Source of the DNA: Catellatospora tritici
Lineage (GTDB): Bacteria > Actinomycetota > Actinomycetes > Mycobacteriales > Micromonosporaceae
Length of the DNA stretch: 64,000 nucleotides
Direction of reading: 5' to 3'
Assembly: GCF_019083965.1 (NCBI RefSeq)
Contig: NZ_JAHRCY010000003.1
Coordinates: 384,706-448,705, forward strand
Shown here piece by piece: positions 8,200 through 17,300 of the stretch; positions within the stretch are counted from its first letter, which is position 1; the number at the start of each line of letters is the position of its first letter. The notes under the pieces were generated by a model. The model ran no database searches, was not told where the DNA came from, and saw only the letters and a program-made list of their open reading frames with translations. Both the position numbers and the translations under genes were made by a program.

Positions 8200-9144
8200 T
8201 CAGCCGGTGACGGCCGCGCCCGCCCGTTCGCGCAGCGTGACCAGGTCGAGCGGGGCCATCTCGGTGGCCGCCACGGTGCAGGCGTGGGCGCCGCAGAGGG
8301 TGGCGTAGCGCACACAGTCGGCGGTGGGGGCGCCGGACAGCCAGCCGTACAGGAAGCCGCTGACGAAGGCGTCACCGGCGCCGTTGGAGTCGACCACCGG
8401 CGCGGGCGGCGCCGTCGCGGCGAACCGGACCGGGGCCGACGCACCGCGTTCGAGCAGGTGGCCGCCGTCTGCTCCGGCCGTGGCCACCACGACGCGGGCC
8501 CGCCCGTGCGCGACGATCCGGCGCAGCACCGGCTCGGGGTCGGCCAGCGCCGCCGCGGACAGGAACACCACGTCCGCGGCGTGCGCGAACGCCTCGTGGT
8601 ACGGGTTCTCGCCGTCCCAGTTGTGCAGGTCGGTGGAGACGGTCACCCCGGCCCGGGTCAGCCGCGCCAGGGCGTTGGCGCCGGGGTGGGTGATGCTGAC
8701 GTGCACGTGCCGGGCCGCGCCCGCCAACCGGTCCAGCAGCTCGGCGGGGAAGTCGGCGGTGCCGTCGCCGCGGCCGACGTCGTAGAGCGACAGCCGCCGC
8801 CCGTCCGGGCCGACCAGGTTCACCGCGCGCTTGGTCCCGCCGGGGGAGGGCAGGGCGGTGAACGGCACGCCGTGGTCGTCGTGCAGCCGCCGCACCAGCT
8901 CGCCCTCGTGGTCGTCGCCGATCGCGTCCAGGTGATGGGTGCGCAGGCCCAGGGCGTGCAGGCCGAGGGCGACGGCGTCGCCGGTGTGCCCGGCGCGGGT
9001 GGTGATCGTCGGGACCATGTAGCTGTCGGCGTACGGCAGGGGCAGCTGCGGGGTGTAGACCAGGGTGTCCACCCCGGCGCCGCCCAGTACCAGTACATCC
9101 AGTTCGGGGGAGGTTACATCCAGCTCAGAAGAGGTGCTGTTCAC
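8200..9144 (-). CDS. PfkB-family carbohydrate kinase
   Basis: A 314-residue ribokinase-fold kinase. The PfkB signature DSNGAGDAFVSGF begins at residue 252, with catalytic base Asp258 in GAGD; the N-terminal sugar-binding block (GGAGVDTLVYTPQLP, later TRAGHTGDAVALGLHALG) fits the family. Sugar or nucleoside substrate cannot be assigned. The first 20 residues contain a near-duplicate (SSELDVTSPELDV), so translation could start slightly later, but GTG 9144 has TAACCT 6 nt upstream and no ribosome site, consistent with a leaderless start. The next gene downstream is the divergent-facing DUF4236 gene in the same orientation. Confidence 0.88.
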   Translation of the reverse strand: MNSTSSELDVTSPELDVLVLGGAGVDTLVYTPQLPLPYADSYMVPTITTRAGHTGDAVALGLHALGLRTHHLDAIGDDHEGELVRRLHDDHGVPFTALPSPGGTKRAVNLVGPDGRRLSLYDVGRGDGTADFPAELLDRLAGAARHVHVSITHPGANALARLTRAGVTVSTDLHNWDGENPYHEAFAHAADVVFLSAAALADPEPVLRRIVAHGRARVVVATAGADGGHLLERGASAPVRFAATAPPAPVVDSNGAGDAFVSGFLYGWLSGAPTADCVRYATLCGAHACTVAATEMAPLDLVTLRERAGAAVTG

Positions 9145-9150
9145 CGGCGC

Positions 9151-9156
9151 AGGTTA
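9151..9156 (-). promoter_or_regulatory. Putative -10 element of leaderless PfkB gene
   Basis: TAACCT on the minus strand, 6 nt before GTG 9144. Confidence 0.5.
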
Positions 9157-9171
9157 GCCGCCCCGCACGGG

Positions 9172-10149
9172 TCAGGGCAGGGGCACCCGGTAGATCCCGT
9201 CCTGCGACACCGAGGACACCCACAGTTGTCCGCCCACCACGACCGCGTCGACGTTGGCGGCGTCGCGCAGCGGCCGCGCCCCGCCCAGCACGGTGCGCCG
9301 CAGCTCCTTCGGCGTGGCCGGGTCGGTCGACAGCTCCAGCACGGTCGGCCCCTGCGTGGCCACCACGAACAGCCGCTCACCCACGGCGAACACCGCGTCG
9401 GGTTCGCCCGCGACGGCGACCCGGCCCAGCACCCGCAGGCTAGCCGCGTCCACGGCCACCACCTCGCCGCCGCCGGTGCAGGTCACCCACACCACGTCGC
9501 CGCGCACCAGCAGGCCCTGCGCGCCGTCGCACAGCTTCGGGCTGGTCTCGGCCTTGCCCGACGCGTCGACGCGGGTCAGCGTCCCGGCGCCGTACGACGA
9601 CACCCACACCTGTCCGCCCCCGACCGTGACCAGTCGCGGCCCACCCGTGATCCGGATGTCGGCCACCTTGCGGCCGGTCCGGTCCAGGCGGCTGAGCATG
9701 CCCGCGTCCTGGCGCACCAGCCACACCGAGCCCAGCCCGACCGCGACCCCCTCCGGGCCGTCCGGGGCGGGCACGTCGACCCTGACGGTGCCGGTGGCGG
9801 TGTCGATGCCGAGCAGGTGGCCGTACCGGAACAACGAAACCCACAGCAGGTCCCCGTCGGCGGCCAGCCGCAACGGCGTACGTCCCACCGGGACGGTGCG
9901 CACCACCGCGCCGGTGGCCGGGTCGAGCCGCACCACGGCGTCGCGGTCGGCGCTGGCCGTCCAGACGCCGCCGTCGGCGGTCACCGCCAGCCCGATCGGC
10001 GAGTCCACGGGCACGCCCGGCCCGGCCGGGGCGCTCGGCGAGGCCGTCCGCGCCGGGGGCGGGGTGTGCGCGGGCTCGGCGCAGGCGGCCACCGACAGCA
10101 GCGTGGCGGCCAGGGCCGTGGCGGCGGCGGTGAGCGTACGACGGATCAT
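9172..10149 (-). CDS. Lipoprotein with beta-propeller (YVTN/NHL-like) repeats
   Basis: A 325-residue secreted lipoprotein. Start ATG 10149 gives a signal peptide MIRRTLTAAATALAATLLSV with lipobox VAAC; a longer frame starting at 10176 would bury it. After a Pro/Ser/Ala linker come six to seven repeats of about 42 residues of the type PxGLAVTADGGVWTASADRDAVVRLD..TG.V, typical of six/seven-bladed propellers (SMP-30/YncE/NHL class). Likely surface anchored; ligand or substrate unknown. Forms a same-strand pair with the next lipoprotein gene upstream. Confidence 0.8.
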   Translation of the reverse strand: MIRRTLTAAATALAATLLSVAACAEPAHTPPPARTASPSAPAGPGVPVDSPIGLAVTADGGVWTASADRDAVVRLDPATGAVVRTVPVGRTPLRLAADGDLLWVSLFRYGHLLGIDTATGTVRVDVPAPDGPEGVAVGLGSVWLVRQDAGMLSRLDRTGRKVADIRITGGPRLVTVGGGQVWVSSYGAGTLTRVDASGKAETSPKLCDGAQGLLVRGDVVWVTCTGGGEVVAVDAASLRVLGRVAVAGEPDAVFAVGERLFVVATQGPTVLELSTDPATPKELRRTVLGGARPLRDAANVDAVVVGGQLWVSSVSQDGIYRVPLP

Positions 10150-10213
10150 CCGAACAGCCTGCGGGCCCCGGGACAAGACCAGGGCGCGCCCGTGCTCCGG
10201 TTCGGTAACGGCG

Positions 10214-11095
10214 TCAGTGACCGGCGCCTGACGGCGGGGTGGGCTCGGGCATCGCCGTCGCCATGCCGGTGACCGCCGCGGCCTGGCCGGTGCGCTCCCG
10301 GTAGCGGCGGCGCAGCCACTTGACCACGCCGAGCACCGACACGCCGAACGCGCTGAGCAGGCCGCCGAGGCCCAGCAGCACCTGCCACGCGGTCGCGCCG
10401 GTCGACTCCCACCAGTAGGTCGAGGTGCTGGCGACCGGGAACCGCATGGTGAACACCTGGTCGGGCATCAGGTTCTCGCCGGTCTCCCCGGCCAGCGTGG
10501 AGACCACGAAGGTCAGCGTGTAGTCGCCCGGCTCGTCGGCGCGCACGTCCCAGATCCAGTTGGCCGCGTCGTCGGCGGCGACCACGGGCTGAACGGGGTT
10601 GGAGATCGCCTCCAGTTTTCCGGGCAGCTGCGAGGACAGCCGCACCCGGATCCGGGCCCCGGTCATCACCTGCGGCAGCGGCGATGCGGTCGCCTGCGGC
10701 GAGGCGCTGGGCTGCGGCGAGGCGCTGGGCTGCGGTGAGGCGCTCGCCCCGGCCGGGGCGGTCGGCGACCCGATCGGCCCGCAGACGGTGGACATCGGCC
10801 CGCAGATGGTCGCCTTCACCTGGTACGTGGAGCCGACCTCGGGTGCTGTCGGCCCGTCGAGATCGATGTGGCCGGGCACCAGCTTCGCCCGGTCCGCGGC
10901 CACTTGGTCCTGGTAGGCGACCTGCACCCGCTGGGCCTCCTGGGCGCCGCCGGGCATGGCGCTGTTGGCCTCGTTCTCCGCCGCGCACCCGGCCAGCACC
11001 CCGAGTGCCAGCAGGGCCGTCACCGCCGGCAGGCCGGTCGACCGGATGTTCCCGCGCCGCCCCGGCAGTGTCGTGGTGCCCCGCCTCGCCCCCAT
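10214..11095 (-). CDS. Membrane-anchored lipoprotein, unknown function
   Basis: 293 residues. N-terminal signal with lipobox (LLALGVLAGC) after a basic stretch, an extracellular region containing a Pro/Ser repeat built of ASPQPS units near residues 120-145, a beta-rich domain (about 145-225) and a C-terminal transmembrane helix (VLLGLGGLLSAFGVSVLGVV, about 245-265) with a basic cytoplasmic tail WLRRRYRER. Having both a lipobox and a C-terminal anchor is unusual. No family recognised. It lies upstream of the propeller lipoprotein on the same strand and divergent from the LppX-like gene. Confidence 0.7.
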   Translation of the reverse strand: MGARRGTTTLPGRRGNIRSTGLPAVTALLALGVLAGCAAENEANSAMPGGAQEAQRVQVAYQDQVAADRAKLVPGHIDLDGPTAPEVGSTYQVKATICGPMSTVCGPIGSPTAPAGASASPQPSASPQPSASPQATASPLPQVMTGARIRVRLSSQLPGKLEAISNPVQPVVAADDAANWIWDVRADEPGDYTLTFVVSTLAGETGENLMPDQVFTMRFPVASTSTYWWESTGATAWQVLLGLGGLLSAFGVSVLGVVKWLRRRYRERTGQAAAVTGMATAMPEPTPPSGAGH

Positions 11096-11263
11096 ACCGC
11101 TGTCCTTTCCGGACGCATCGTGCCTCGTCGACGGCGTTCAGCGTACGACGGCGGGGTCCGGCCCCGCGTCCCCACCCGGCGCGGTTCGCGCGAGGGGACT
11201 ACGCTGCCGGTCCGTCACCCGTGGAAACTCGTTCGCCGGGATCTCACCGGGAGAGGAAGTGTT

Positions 11264-12055
11264 ATGAAGCCGTCACGTCTGCCAGTGCTGGTGCTGGGCG
11301 CGGTCGTCCTCACGGCCGCCGTGGCCGGATGCAAGGGCCAGCCGACCGATCCGGGTCCGCGTCCGTTGTCGACGGTCTCCGCGGCGGCCCCACCGGTCGC
11401 GGACAGCGTGCCGCCCACCGAGGCACTGGCCGCGGCCTCGGCCAAGATGAAGTCGCAGAACGTCAGGTACGCCATGAACATGGTCGGCAGCGCCGTCTCG
11501 ATGACGGGCAAGGGCGCCGCCGACGTGACGAGCCACAGCTCCAGCGCCGTCTTGGAGATCAACGCCACCGGGCAGAAGCTGACCACCGAGACGCTGCTCG
11601 TCGGCGACGACATCTGGCTGCGCTTCCAGGGTCTGCCGTCCCTGCCCAAGCAGTGGATGCACATGAAGGTCAGCCAGCTCAAGCCCGGCAGCCTGACCCG
11701 CAGGGCGCTGGAGGATCCGGCGTCGGTCAGCGCGATGCTGAAATCGGCGTTCGACGTCAAGAAGTCCGGTGAGCGTGGCTTCGAGGGCACCGTCGACCTG
11801 TCGAAGTCGCCGACGATGACGCCGCAGATGCTCGCGGCTCTGGGCGACAAGGCCGACGCGGTGCCGTTCCGGGTCACCCTCGACGACCAGGGCCGGGTCT
11901 CGGTGATGACGGTCGACATGAGCGAGATCGGCAAGGCCGCGGGCGTCACCATGATGAAGTTCGAGCTCTACGAGTACGGCGAGCCGGTGCAGATCAATCC
12001 GCCGCCGACCGCCGACGTGATCGAGATGCCCGCGAAGCTGCTCGCGGCGCTGTGA
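11264..12055 (+). CDS. LppX/LprG-like lipoprotein
   Basis: A 263-residue lipoprotein: signal peptide MKPSRLPVLVLGAVVLTAAV with lipobox VAGC, then a domain of about 210 residues with the LppX_LprAFG-like pattern (alternating strands such as VLEINATGQKLTTETLLVGDDIWLR). In mycobacteria this fold carries lipids across the periplasm; in other actinobacteria the cargo is unknown. ATG 11264 is preceded by GAGAGGAAG. Ends at a strong bidirectional hairpin shared with the S66 peptidase gene. Confidence 0.82.
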   Translation: MKPSRLPVLVLGAVVLTAAVAGCKGQPTDPGPRPLSTVSAAAPPVADSVPPTEALAAASAKMKSQNVRYAMNMVGSAVSMTGKGAADVTSHSSSAVLEINATGQKLTTETLLVGDDIWLRFQGLPSLPKQWMHMKVSQLKPGSLTRRALEDPASVSAMLKSAFDVKKSGERGFEGTVDLSKSPTMTPQMLAALGDKADAVPFRVTLDDQGRVSVMTVDMSEIGKAAGVTMMKFELYEYGEPVQINPPPTADVIEMPAKLLAAL

Positions 12056-12061
12056 CGCACG

Positions 12062-12098
12062 ACCGACCCGCGGCGGGCACGGCTCGCCGCGGGTCGGT
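12062..12098. terminator. Bidirectional hairpin terminator
   Basis: Perfect 14-bp stem (12062-12075 with 12085-12098) and a 9-nt loop, placed between the convergent LppX-like and S66 peptidase genes. Confidence 0.75.
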
Positions 12099-12103
12099 GG
12101 TCG

Positions 12104-13156
12104 TCAGTAGTACACGCTGATCCGGCGGTCGACGGCGTCGACCCGCACCGGGTTGCCGATCGGCACGATCAGTTGCGGATCGGTGTGGCCCACATCCAGG
12201 TCGAACACGAGCACCGCCGCGGGGGCGTACGTCCGCACGGCCCGCAGCACCGCCGCGCGCTGCTCGTCGCGGTACGCCGCCTTGGCCGTCGCGTCGTTGC
12301 GCCGGTCGAAGTTCCAGGCCTTGGCCCGCCCCACCAGGATCGCGCCGAACTTGCCGAGCAGTCCCCGCTCGCCCATGTTGCGCAGCACGCGGAACACCTC
12401 CGTGGCCGGCGGCATCTCCTCGGACGTCTCGATCAGCAGCACGTGCCCGGCGAACGCCTCGGCGGGACCGACCCGGTCGGCCTGCAGCAGCCAAGAGATG
12501 ATCTCCAGGTTGCCGCCCCAGCACGGGCCCTCGACCACGGCGCTCGGGCCGTACCAGTGCCAGCCGCCGACCGGTTCCAGCGGCGACGTCCGGGTCAGGG
12601 CGGCGGGGTCGCTCCAGTTCAGCACCTCGTCGCCGGATTCGGTGGCGGGGGACAGCTCGTACCAGCCCTCGGTGAACAGGGCGGCCCGCAGGCTGTCCAG
12701 TGTGGCCGGATGCGTCGAGCCGCCGCGCCCGAGGTGCACCATCACCGACCCGCCGTGGTAGGACACCACCCCGGCGTGGAACAGCGCGTTGAGCAGGTTG
12801 GTGTTGTCGGAGTAGCCGAAGAACGGCTTCGGGTCGGCCCGCAGCACCGCGGGGTCCAGGTGCGCCACGACGGTGATCTGGTCCTCGCCGCCGATGGTGG
12901 CCAGCACCGCCCTGATGGACGGGTCGGCGAACGCGGCCTCGAGGTCGCGCGCCCGGTCCGCGGCCGAGGCGTGCTCGGCGCGGGTGGTCGGGTACTCCAC
13001 CGGGACCAGGCCGAGCTCGTCGCGTAGCCGGGCCAGGCCCTGCTCGTACACGTGCGGGAATTGTGCGGGGGAGCCGTGCGACGGGGAGAGCACCGCGACC
13101 CGGTCACCGGGACGCGGTTTCGGGGTGCCGACCATGGGCGTACGGGGAGCTGCCAT
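12104..13156 (-). CDS. S66 family peptidase (MccF / LD-carboxypeptidase like)
   Basis: A 350-residue S66 serine peptidase. The catalytic Ser116 is in GYSDNTN, Glu243 in IETSEEM and His324 in VGHTDPQ, the complete S66 triad. The family includes LD-carboxypeptidases of peptidoglycan recycling and MccF, which hydrolyses acyl-sulfamoyl-adenylate toxins to give microcin C immunity. The absence of a signal peptide and the NTNLLNA helix fit the cytoplasmic MccF-like branch. GTG/ATG alternatives were not needed: ATG 13156 has TAGCGT 7 nt upstream and is probably leaderless. Its upstream neighbour encodes an Imm51-type immunity protein. Confidence 0.88.
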   Translation of the reverse strand: MAAPRTPMVGTPKPRPGDRVAVLSPSHGSPAQFPHVYEQGLARLRDELGLVPVEYPTTRAEHASAADRARDLEAAFADPSIRAVLATIGGEDQITVVAHLDPAVLRADPKPFFGYSDNTNLLNALFHAGVVSYHGGSVMVHLGRGGSTHPATLDSLRAALFTEGWYELSPATESGDEVLNWSDPAALTRTSPLEPVGGWHWYGPSAVVEGPCWGGNLEIISWLLQADRVGPAEAFAGHVLLIETSEEMPPATEVFRVLRNMGERGLLGKFGAILVGRAKAWNFDRRNDATAKAAYRDEQRAAVLRAVRTYAPAAVLVFDLDVGHTDPQLIVPIGNPVRVDAVDRRISVYY

Positions 13157-13163
13157 GGCCGGG

Positions 13164-13169
13164 ACGCTA
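13164..13169 (-). promoter_or_regulatory. Putative -10 element of leaderless S66 gene
   Basis: TAGCGT on the minus strand, 7 nt before ATG 13156. Confidence 0.5.
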
Positions 13170-13197
13170 GCCCAGGCCGCGGCCGGCCCGCACCCGA

Positions 13198-13545
13198 TTA
13201 GTCGAGCAGCCCCTGCTCCTCGGCGCGGGCGATCGCGTCGGCCAGCACGTCGAGGTCGACGGTCGCCTCCCGGATCACCGCGGCCACTTCCAGCAGCGGG
13301 TCGTCGCTCCGTGCGGTCACCGAGAACAACCCGGTCTCGGAGTCGAACTCGATCTGGTCGAGGATCTCCGGCACGCGGTCGGCGAGCATCACCTGCACCA
13401 CGCCCTCCCAGGCGTAGCCGTTGCCCTCCCAGCCCTGCTCGTCGAAGATGTCCACATAGTCATCGAAGTCATCGAAGATCAGGCTGTACTCGCCGGAGTC
13501 ACTCTCCATCAGGCGGCACGGCGCGAAGTCGTGGTTGCTCGACAT
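13198..13545 (-). CDS. Imm51-family immunity-like protein
   Basis: A 115-residue acidic protein. The central block EYSLIFDDFDDYVDIFDEQG followed by WEGNGYAWEGVVQVML matches the Imm51 pattern (conserved W-GNGY-WE). Imm51 proteins are predicted to neutralise polymorphic toxins; no toxin gene lies beside it, so this may be an orphan immunity gene or have another role. The long upstream frame is spurious: ATG 13545 has TATGCT 7 nt upstream (13553-13558), a leaderless arrangement. Same strand as the S66 peptidase, 42 nt upstream of its start. Confidence 0.75.
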   Translation of the reverse strand: MSSNHDFAPCRLMESDSGEYSLIFDDFDDYVDIFDEQGWEGNGYAWEGVVQVMLADRVPEILDQIEFDSETGLFSVTARSDDPLLEVAAVIREATVDLDVLADAIARAEEQGLLD

Positions 13546-13552
13546 GACCGCG

Positions 13553-13558
13553 AGCATA
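13553..13558 (-). promoter_or_regulatory. Putative -10 element of leaderless Imm51 gene
   Basis: TATGCT on the minus strand, 7 nt before ATG 13545; this decides the start codon. Confidence 0.5.
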
Positions 13559-13680
13559 GGCGCTTCGATGCACCGGCGATGTTTCGCCGAAGGGCCGACT
13601 TTGCCTCCTCCGTTCGGCCAAAACCGGCGCTCAAGCCCCACCCTCGGTCCCGCACGACCCTGAGTGACCCCCACCACGTC

Positions 13681-13762
13681 CAAGATCGGCTCAAGTTGCC
13701 CGGCAATCGGGCGTATGACCGCACCGCTTTCGCCCAGTTGCCCGGCAAGTTGAGCCGAGCCT
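13681..13762. repeat. Type 1 palindromic element, copy B
   Basis: Imperfect inverted repeat; arms about 13686-13712 and 13731-13757, with core GTTGCCCGGCAA and loop phrase GGGCGTATGACC. It sits between divergent genes (Imm51 and NUDIX), so it is not simply a terminator. The rest of 13559-13882 holds nothing else I can name. Confidence 0.85.
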
Positions 13763-13888
13763 GACGGCGAGGTCGGGCGGCGGGGTCGGCATCGGCGCTG
13801 AGCTGCGCCCGGGTCCGGACGGGAGGATTGGGTGGGACGGCCATCTGTGCGGCCGCGCCGGAACATGGCAGGCTTTTGTGTCGTGACT

Positions 13889-14311
13889 ATGGTCAGGCAA
13901 TGGCAGCGGGTCTCGGCGTACGGTCTTGCGCGCGAGGGTGACACCGTGCTGCTCGTGCAGATCGGCCGCAGCTCGCACGGCGACCTGGGCAAATGGATGC
14001 CGCCCGGCGGCACCATCGAGCACGGCGAGCACCCCGCCGAGACCGTGGTGCGCGAGTTCGCCGAGACCACGGGCCTGCAGGTGCGGGTGGACGGCCTGCT
14101 GGACGTCGGCTCCGACCACCGCGAGCTCGCCGGCGGCCTGGACTTCCACGGCGTGTTCATGCTCTACGCGGTGACGGTCCTCGGCGGCGACCTGCGCCCC
14201 CAGCCCGACGGCATCATGGTCGAGCCGAGCTGGCACCCCGCCGCCGAACTCGACTCCATCGCCATGCTCGACGCCGTACGCGACGTGCTGCGCGCCGCCG
14301 TCAAGAAGTAG
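13889..14311 (+). CDS. NUDIX hydrolase
   Basis: About 140 residues. The NUDIX box begins PPGGTIEHGEHPAETVVREF and ends AETTGL; it fits G-x5-E-x7-RE-x2-E but the second Glu of the EE pair is Thr, which could weaken metal binding or alter specificity. NUDIX enzymes hydrolyse nucleoside diphosphates linked to other groups; substrate unknown. The start is uncertain: ATG 13889 (MVRQWQRVSAYG) or GTG 13883, the latter 8 nt after a CAGGCT hexamer. The last 11 nt overlap the 3' end of the convergent helicase gene. Confidence 0.82.
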   Translation: MVRQWQRVSAYGLAREGDTVLLVQIGRSSHGDLGKWMPPGGTIEHGEHPAETVVREFAETTGLQVRVDGLLDVGSDHRELAGGLDFHGVFMLYAVTVLGGDLRPQPDGIMVEPSWHPAAELDSIAMLDAVRDVLRAAVKK

Positions 14312-17300
14312 GTCGGGCCTGCCGAACGGCGGCGCGGATCGTGTCGGTGACCTTCGCGGTGCGCCGGGGGACGCCCAGCTCCTCGGTCGCCTCGGCCACC
14401 ACCTCGTCCTCGGTGCGGTTCAACCCGTCGCTCTCGATCCAGCGCACCAGCTCCACCAGCGTCTGCTCCGGCAGGTCGGCGACGCCGACCCCCGCGGGCA
14501 GCTCCGGCCGGGGCAGTCGGCGCGGGGCAGCCGAGGTCAACCGGATCGTCACCGCGTCGGCCAACTGCTGCGGACCGGGCAGGTCCGATCCGGCCACCGC
14601 CAGGTCGTACGCGGCGCGCGCCTTGGCGATCTCCAGGTCGCGCTGCCGGGCCCAGTCCGTCGACCAGATCCGGTGGAACCGCCAGCCCAGCCGCTCCAGG
14701 TGCTGCTGGCGCAGCCGGTCACGGTCACGCACCGTCGGCGACGCGTGGTACGTCGACCCGTCGGCCTCGATCGCCAGCACCGGACGGCGCGGATCGGCCG
14801 GGTGCGTGGCCGCGAAGTCGATCCGCTGACCGCCCACGCCGTGCCGGGCCACCAGCGGAATGCCCGCCTCGGTCAGCCTGGCGAACACGTCGGCCTCGAA
14901 CGGGTTCAGCACGGTGGTGTCGGCGGTGACGGCGCCCCGGGGGCCGCCCGCGGCGGCGTACTCCAGGAAGTCGCGCAGCATGATCGCGCCCGGGGCGCGC
15001 AGCTTGGCCGGGTCCAGGTCCAGGTGGCTGAACGAGCTGACCACGGTCATCCGCCGCCGCGCCCGGGTGATCGCCACGTTGAGGCGCCGGTGCCCGCCCT
15101 TGGTGTTCAGCGGCCCAAACCGGTAGAGCACCCGCCCGTCCGGGCTCTTGGGGTAGCCGACGGTGAGGATCACCGCGTCGCGCTCGTCGCCCTGCACCCG
15201 CTCGATGTTCTTCACGAAGAACGGCTCGTGCCCGTTCTCGCCGAAGAACGGCTCCAGCTCCGGCCGCCGGGCCAGCGCCCGGCGCAGCGCGGCGTCGACG
15301 CGTTCGGCGTGGGTGATACCCATGGTGATCACGCCCAGCGACTCGCCCGGCCGCTGCTGCGCGTGCGCCAGGATCAGCTCGACCACCTTGCGCACCTCGG
15401 CGTTGCTGCTCTCCAGGTTCGCGGGGACCGCCGCGGCCGCGGCCGCCGCCACCGCCGCCGGTGAGTCGGCGTCCATCGGCTGCCCGGACGCGGCCGCGGC
15501 CGCCAGCGGATCGGCGACCAGCACGTGGCTGATTCCGTCGCCGATGTCCGCCCCCGGGAACGTGGTCAGCGCGTTGCCGCTCGGGCCGTAGATGTGCGCG
15601 TTGGAGAACGCGATCAGCCGCTCGTCCCGGCTGCGGTAGTGCCAGGCCAGATGGCGCACCTGCGGCAGCGGCAGCGTGTGCGCGAACGCCTGCAGCAGCG
15701 ACTCCACGTCGTCGGACAGGGCCGTGCCGTCCTCGCTGTCGGACAGGTCGCCCTCGGCCCGGTTGAAGAAGTCCGTCGGCGGCAGCTGGTGCTCGTCCCC
15801 GGCGACCACCACCTGGCGCCCGCGCATGATCGCGGTGACGCCGTCGACCGGCTCGACCTGGCTCGCCTCGTCGAAGATGACCACGTCGAACAGCACCCGC
15901 GCGGGCAGCACCTGGCTGACCAGCAGCGGGCTCATCGCCCAGCACGGCTTCAGCGCGGTGAGCGCATCCGGGGCCTGCTCGAACAGCCGCCGGATCGGCA
16001 GGTGCCGGATCTTCTTGGCCGCCTCGCGGCGCACCAGCTGCTGCTGTTCGGGGTGGGCGTCGAGCACCCGCATCATGTTCAGCGCGGACAGGTGCCGCAC
16101 CCGCTGCGCGGCCGAGGTGATGTGCGCGGCGTCGGCCAGGTGGAACCGGTTCACCGCGGCGTGCAGGGCCGTACCGTGGAACGCCGACAGCTCGGGATCG
16201 GACAGCCGTACCTCGTCCAGGATCGAGCTGTGCCAGGCGTGGTCGAACGCCGCGCCCGCCACCGCGGCGTCGCCGCCGCGCCCGGCCAGGTCGTCCAGCA
16301 GCCGGTGCGCCTGCCAGCGCACCACCTGCTCGGCCAGCTCGTTGCGGCGCGCGGTGTGCAGCAGGTCGGTCTGGTCCAGCGCCAGCCGGTCCAGCTCGTC
16401 CTGCAGCGCGCCCAGGTCGCCACCACCGCCGTCGGCCTGGCCGCCCGGATCCGCGGCGGCCTCGACCGGCACGTACGTGCGCAGCCGGGTCAAGGTCGCG
16501 TCGACGCGCGCGAACTCGGCCGTGGTCGGTGCCAGCGCCGGATCGGTACGCGGCGGCTGCCCGTCCAGGCTGACCACCCGCCACCGGACCAGCTGGTCGG
16601 CGGCGGCCGCCAGGGCGGTGTGCAGCTCGGCCGGGCCCGGCCGACCGGCGCCGCGCCAGAACTCCCGGATCTGCTTGACGATCCGGCGCCGCGCCCAGAA
16701 GCCCAGGCCCGCGCGCTGCTCGCCCTCGGCGGTGGCGCGCAGCCACAGCGGCAGGTCCGCCTGGAACACCGCCGCGTCGAAGCGGGCCAGCGTCGCGTCC
16801 ACCTCGGACAGCAGCACGCACATCTTGCGGGCCGAGGCCAGCGTCGCCGGGACGGCCAGCCCGAGCCGGGCCGCGAGCGTGGCCAGCTGCGGCCGCAGCC
16901 GCTCGAGCGCGGGGGCGACCTCTCCGGCCAGCGTGAACGCCTCCTGCGCGGCGGCGCGGTCGCGGAACGTGGCCCGCACCCACGGCCCCGGCCCCGGTTC
17001 GGCGTCGAAGGCGCCCAGCTGCGCCAGCTCCACCACGGTGGCACGCAGCCGGGGCGCGGCGTCGGCGTCCAGCGCCGTAAGCAGCTCACCCTTCCAGCGC
17101 TGCCGGGTGACCGCCGCCGGATCGGTGCCGACCAGGCGCGTCTGCAGGTCGTACGCGGACAGCCCCCAGGGCTGGTGCACCGCGTGCAGCGCGCTGTGGT
17201 GGCGGGACAGGGCGGTGCGCGACTCGGTCAGGTCGCGGTCGGTCTGCTCGGTGGTCGGCCGCGACTCGTGGCGCGCCCGCTGCAGCCGCGAGTCCAGCGC

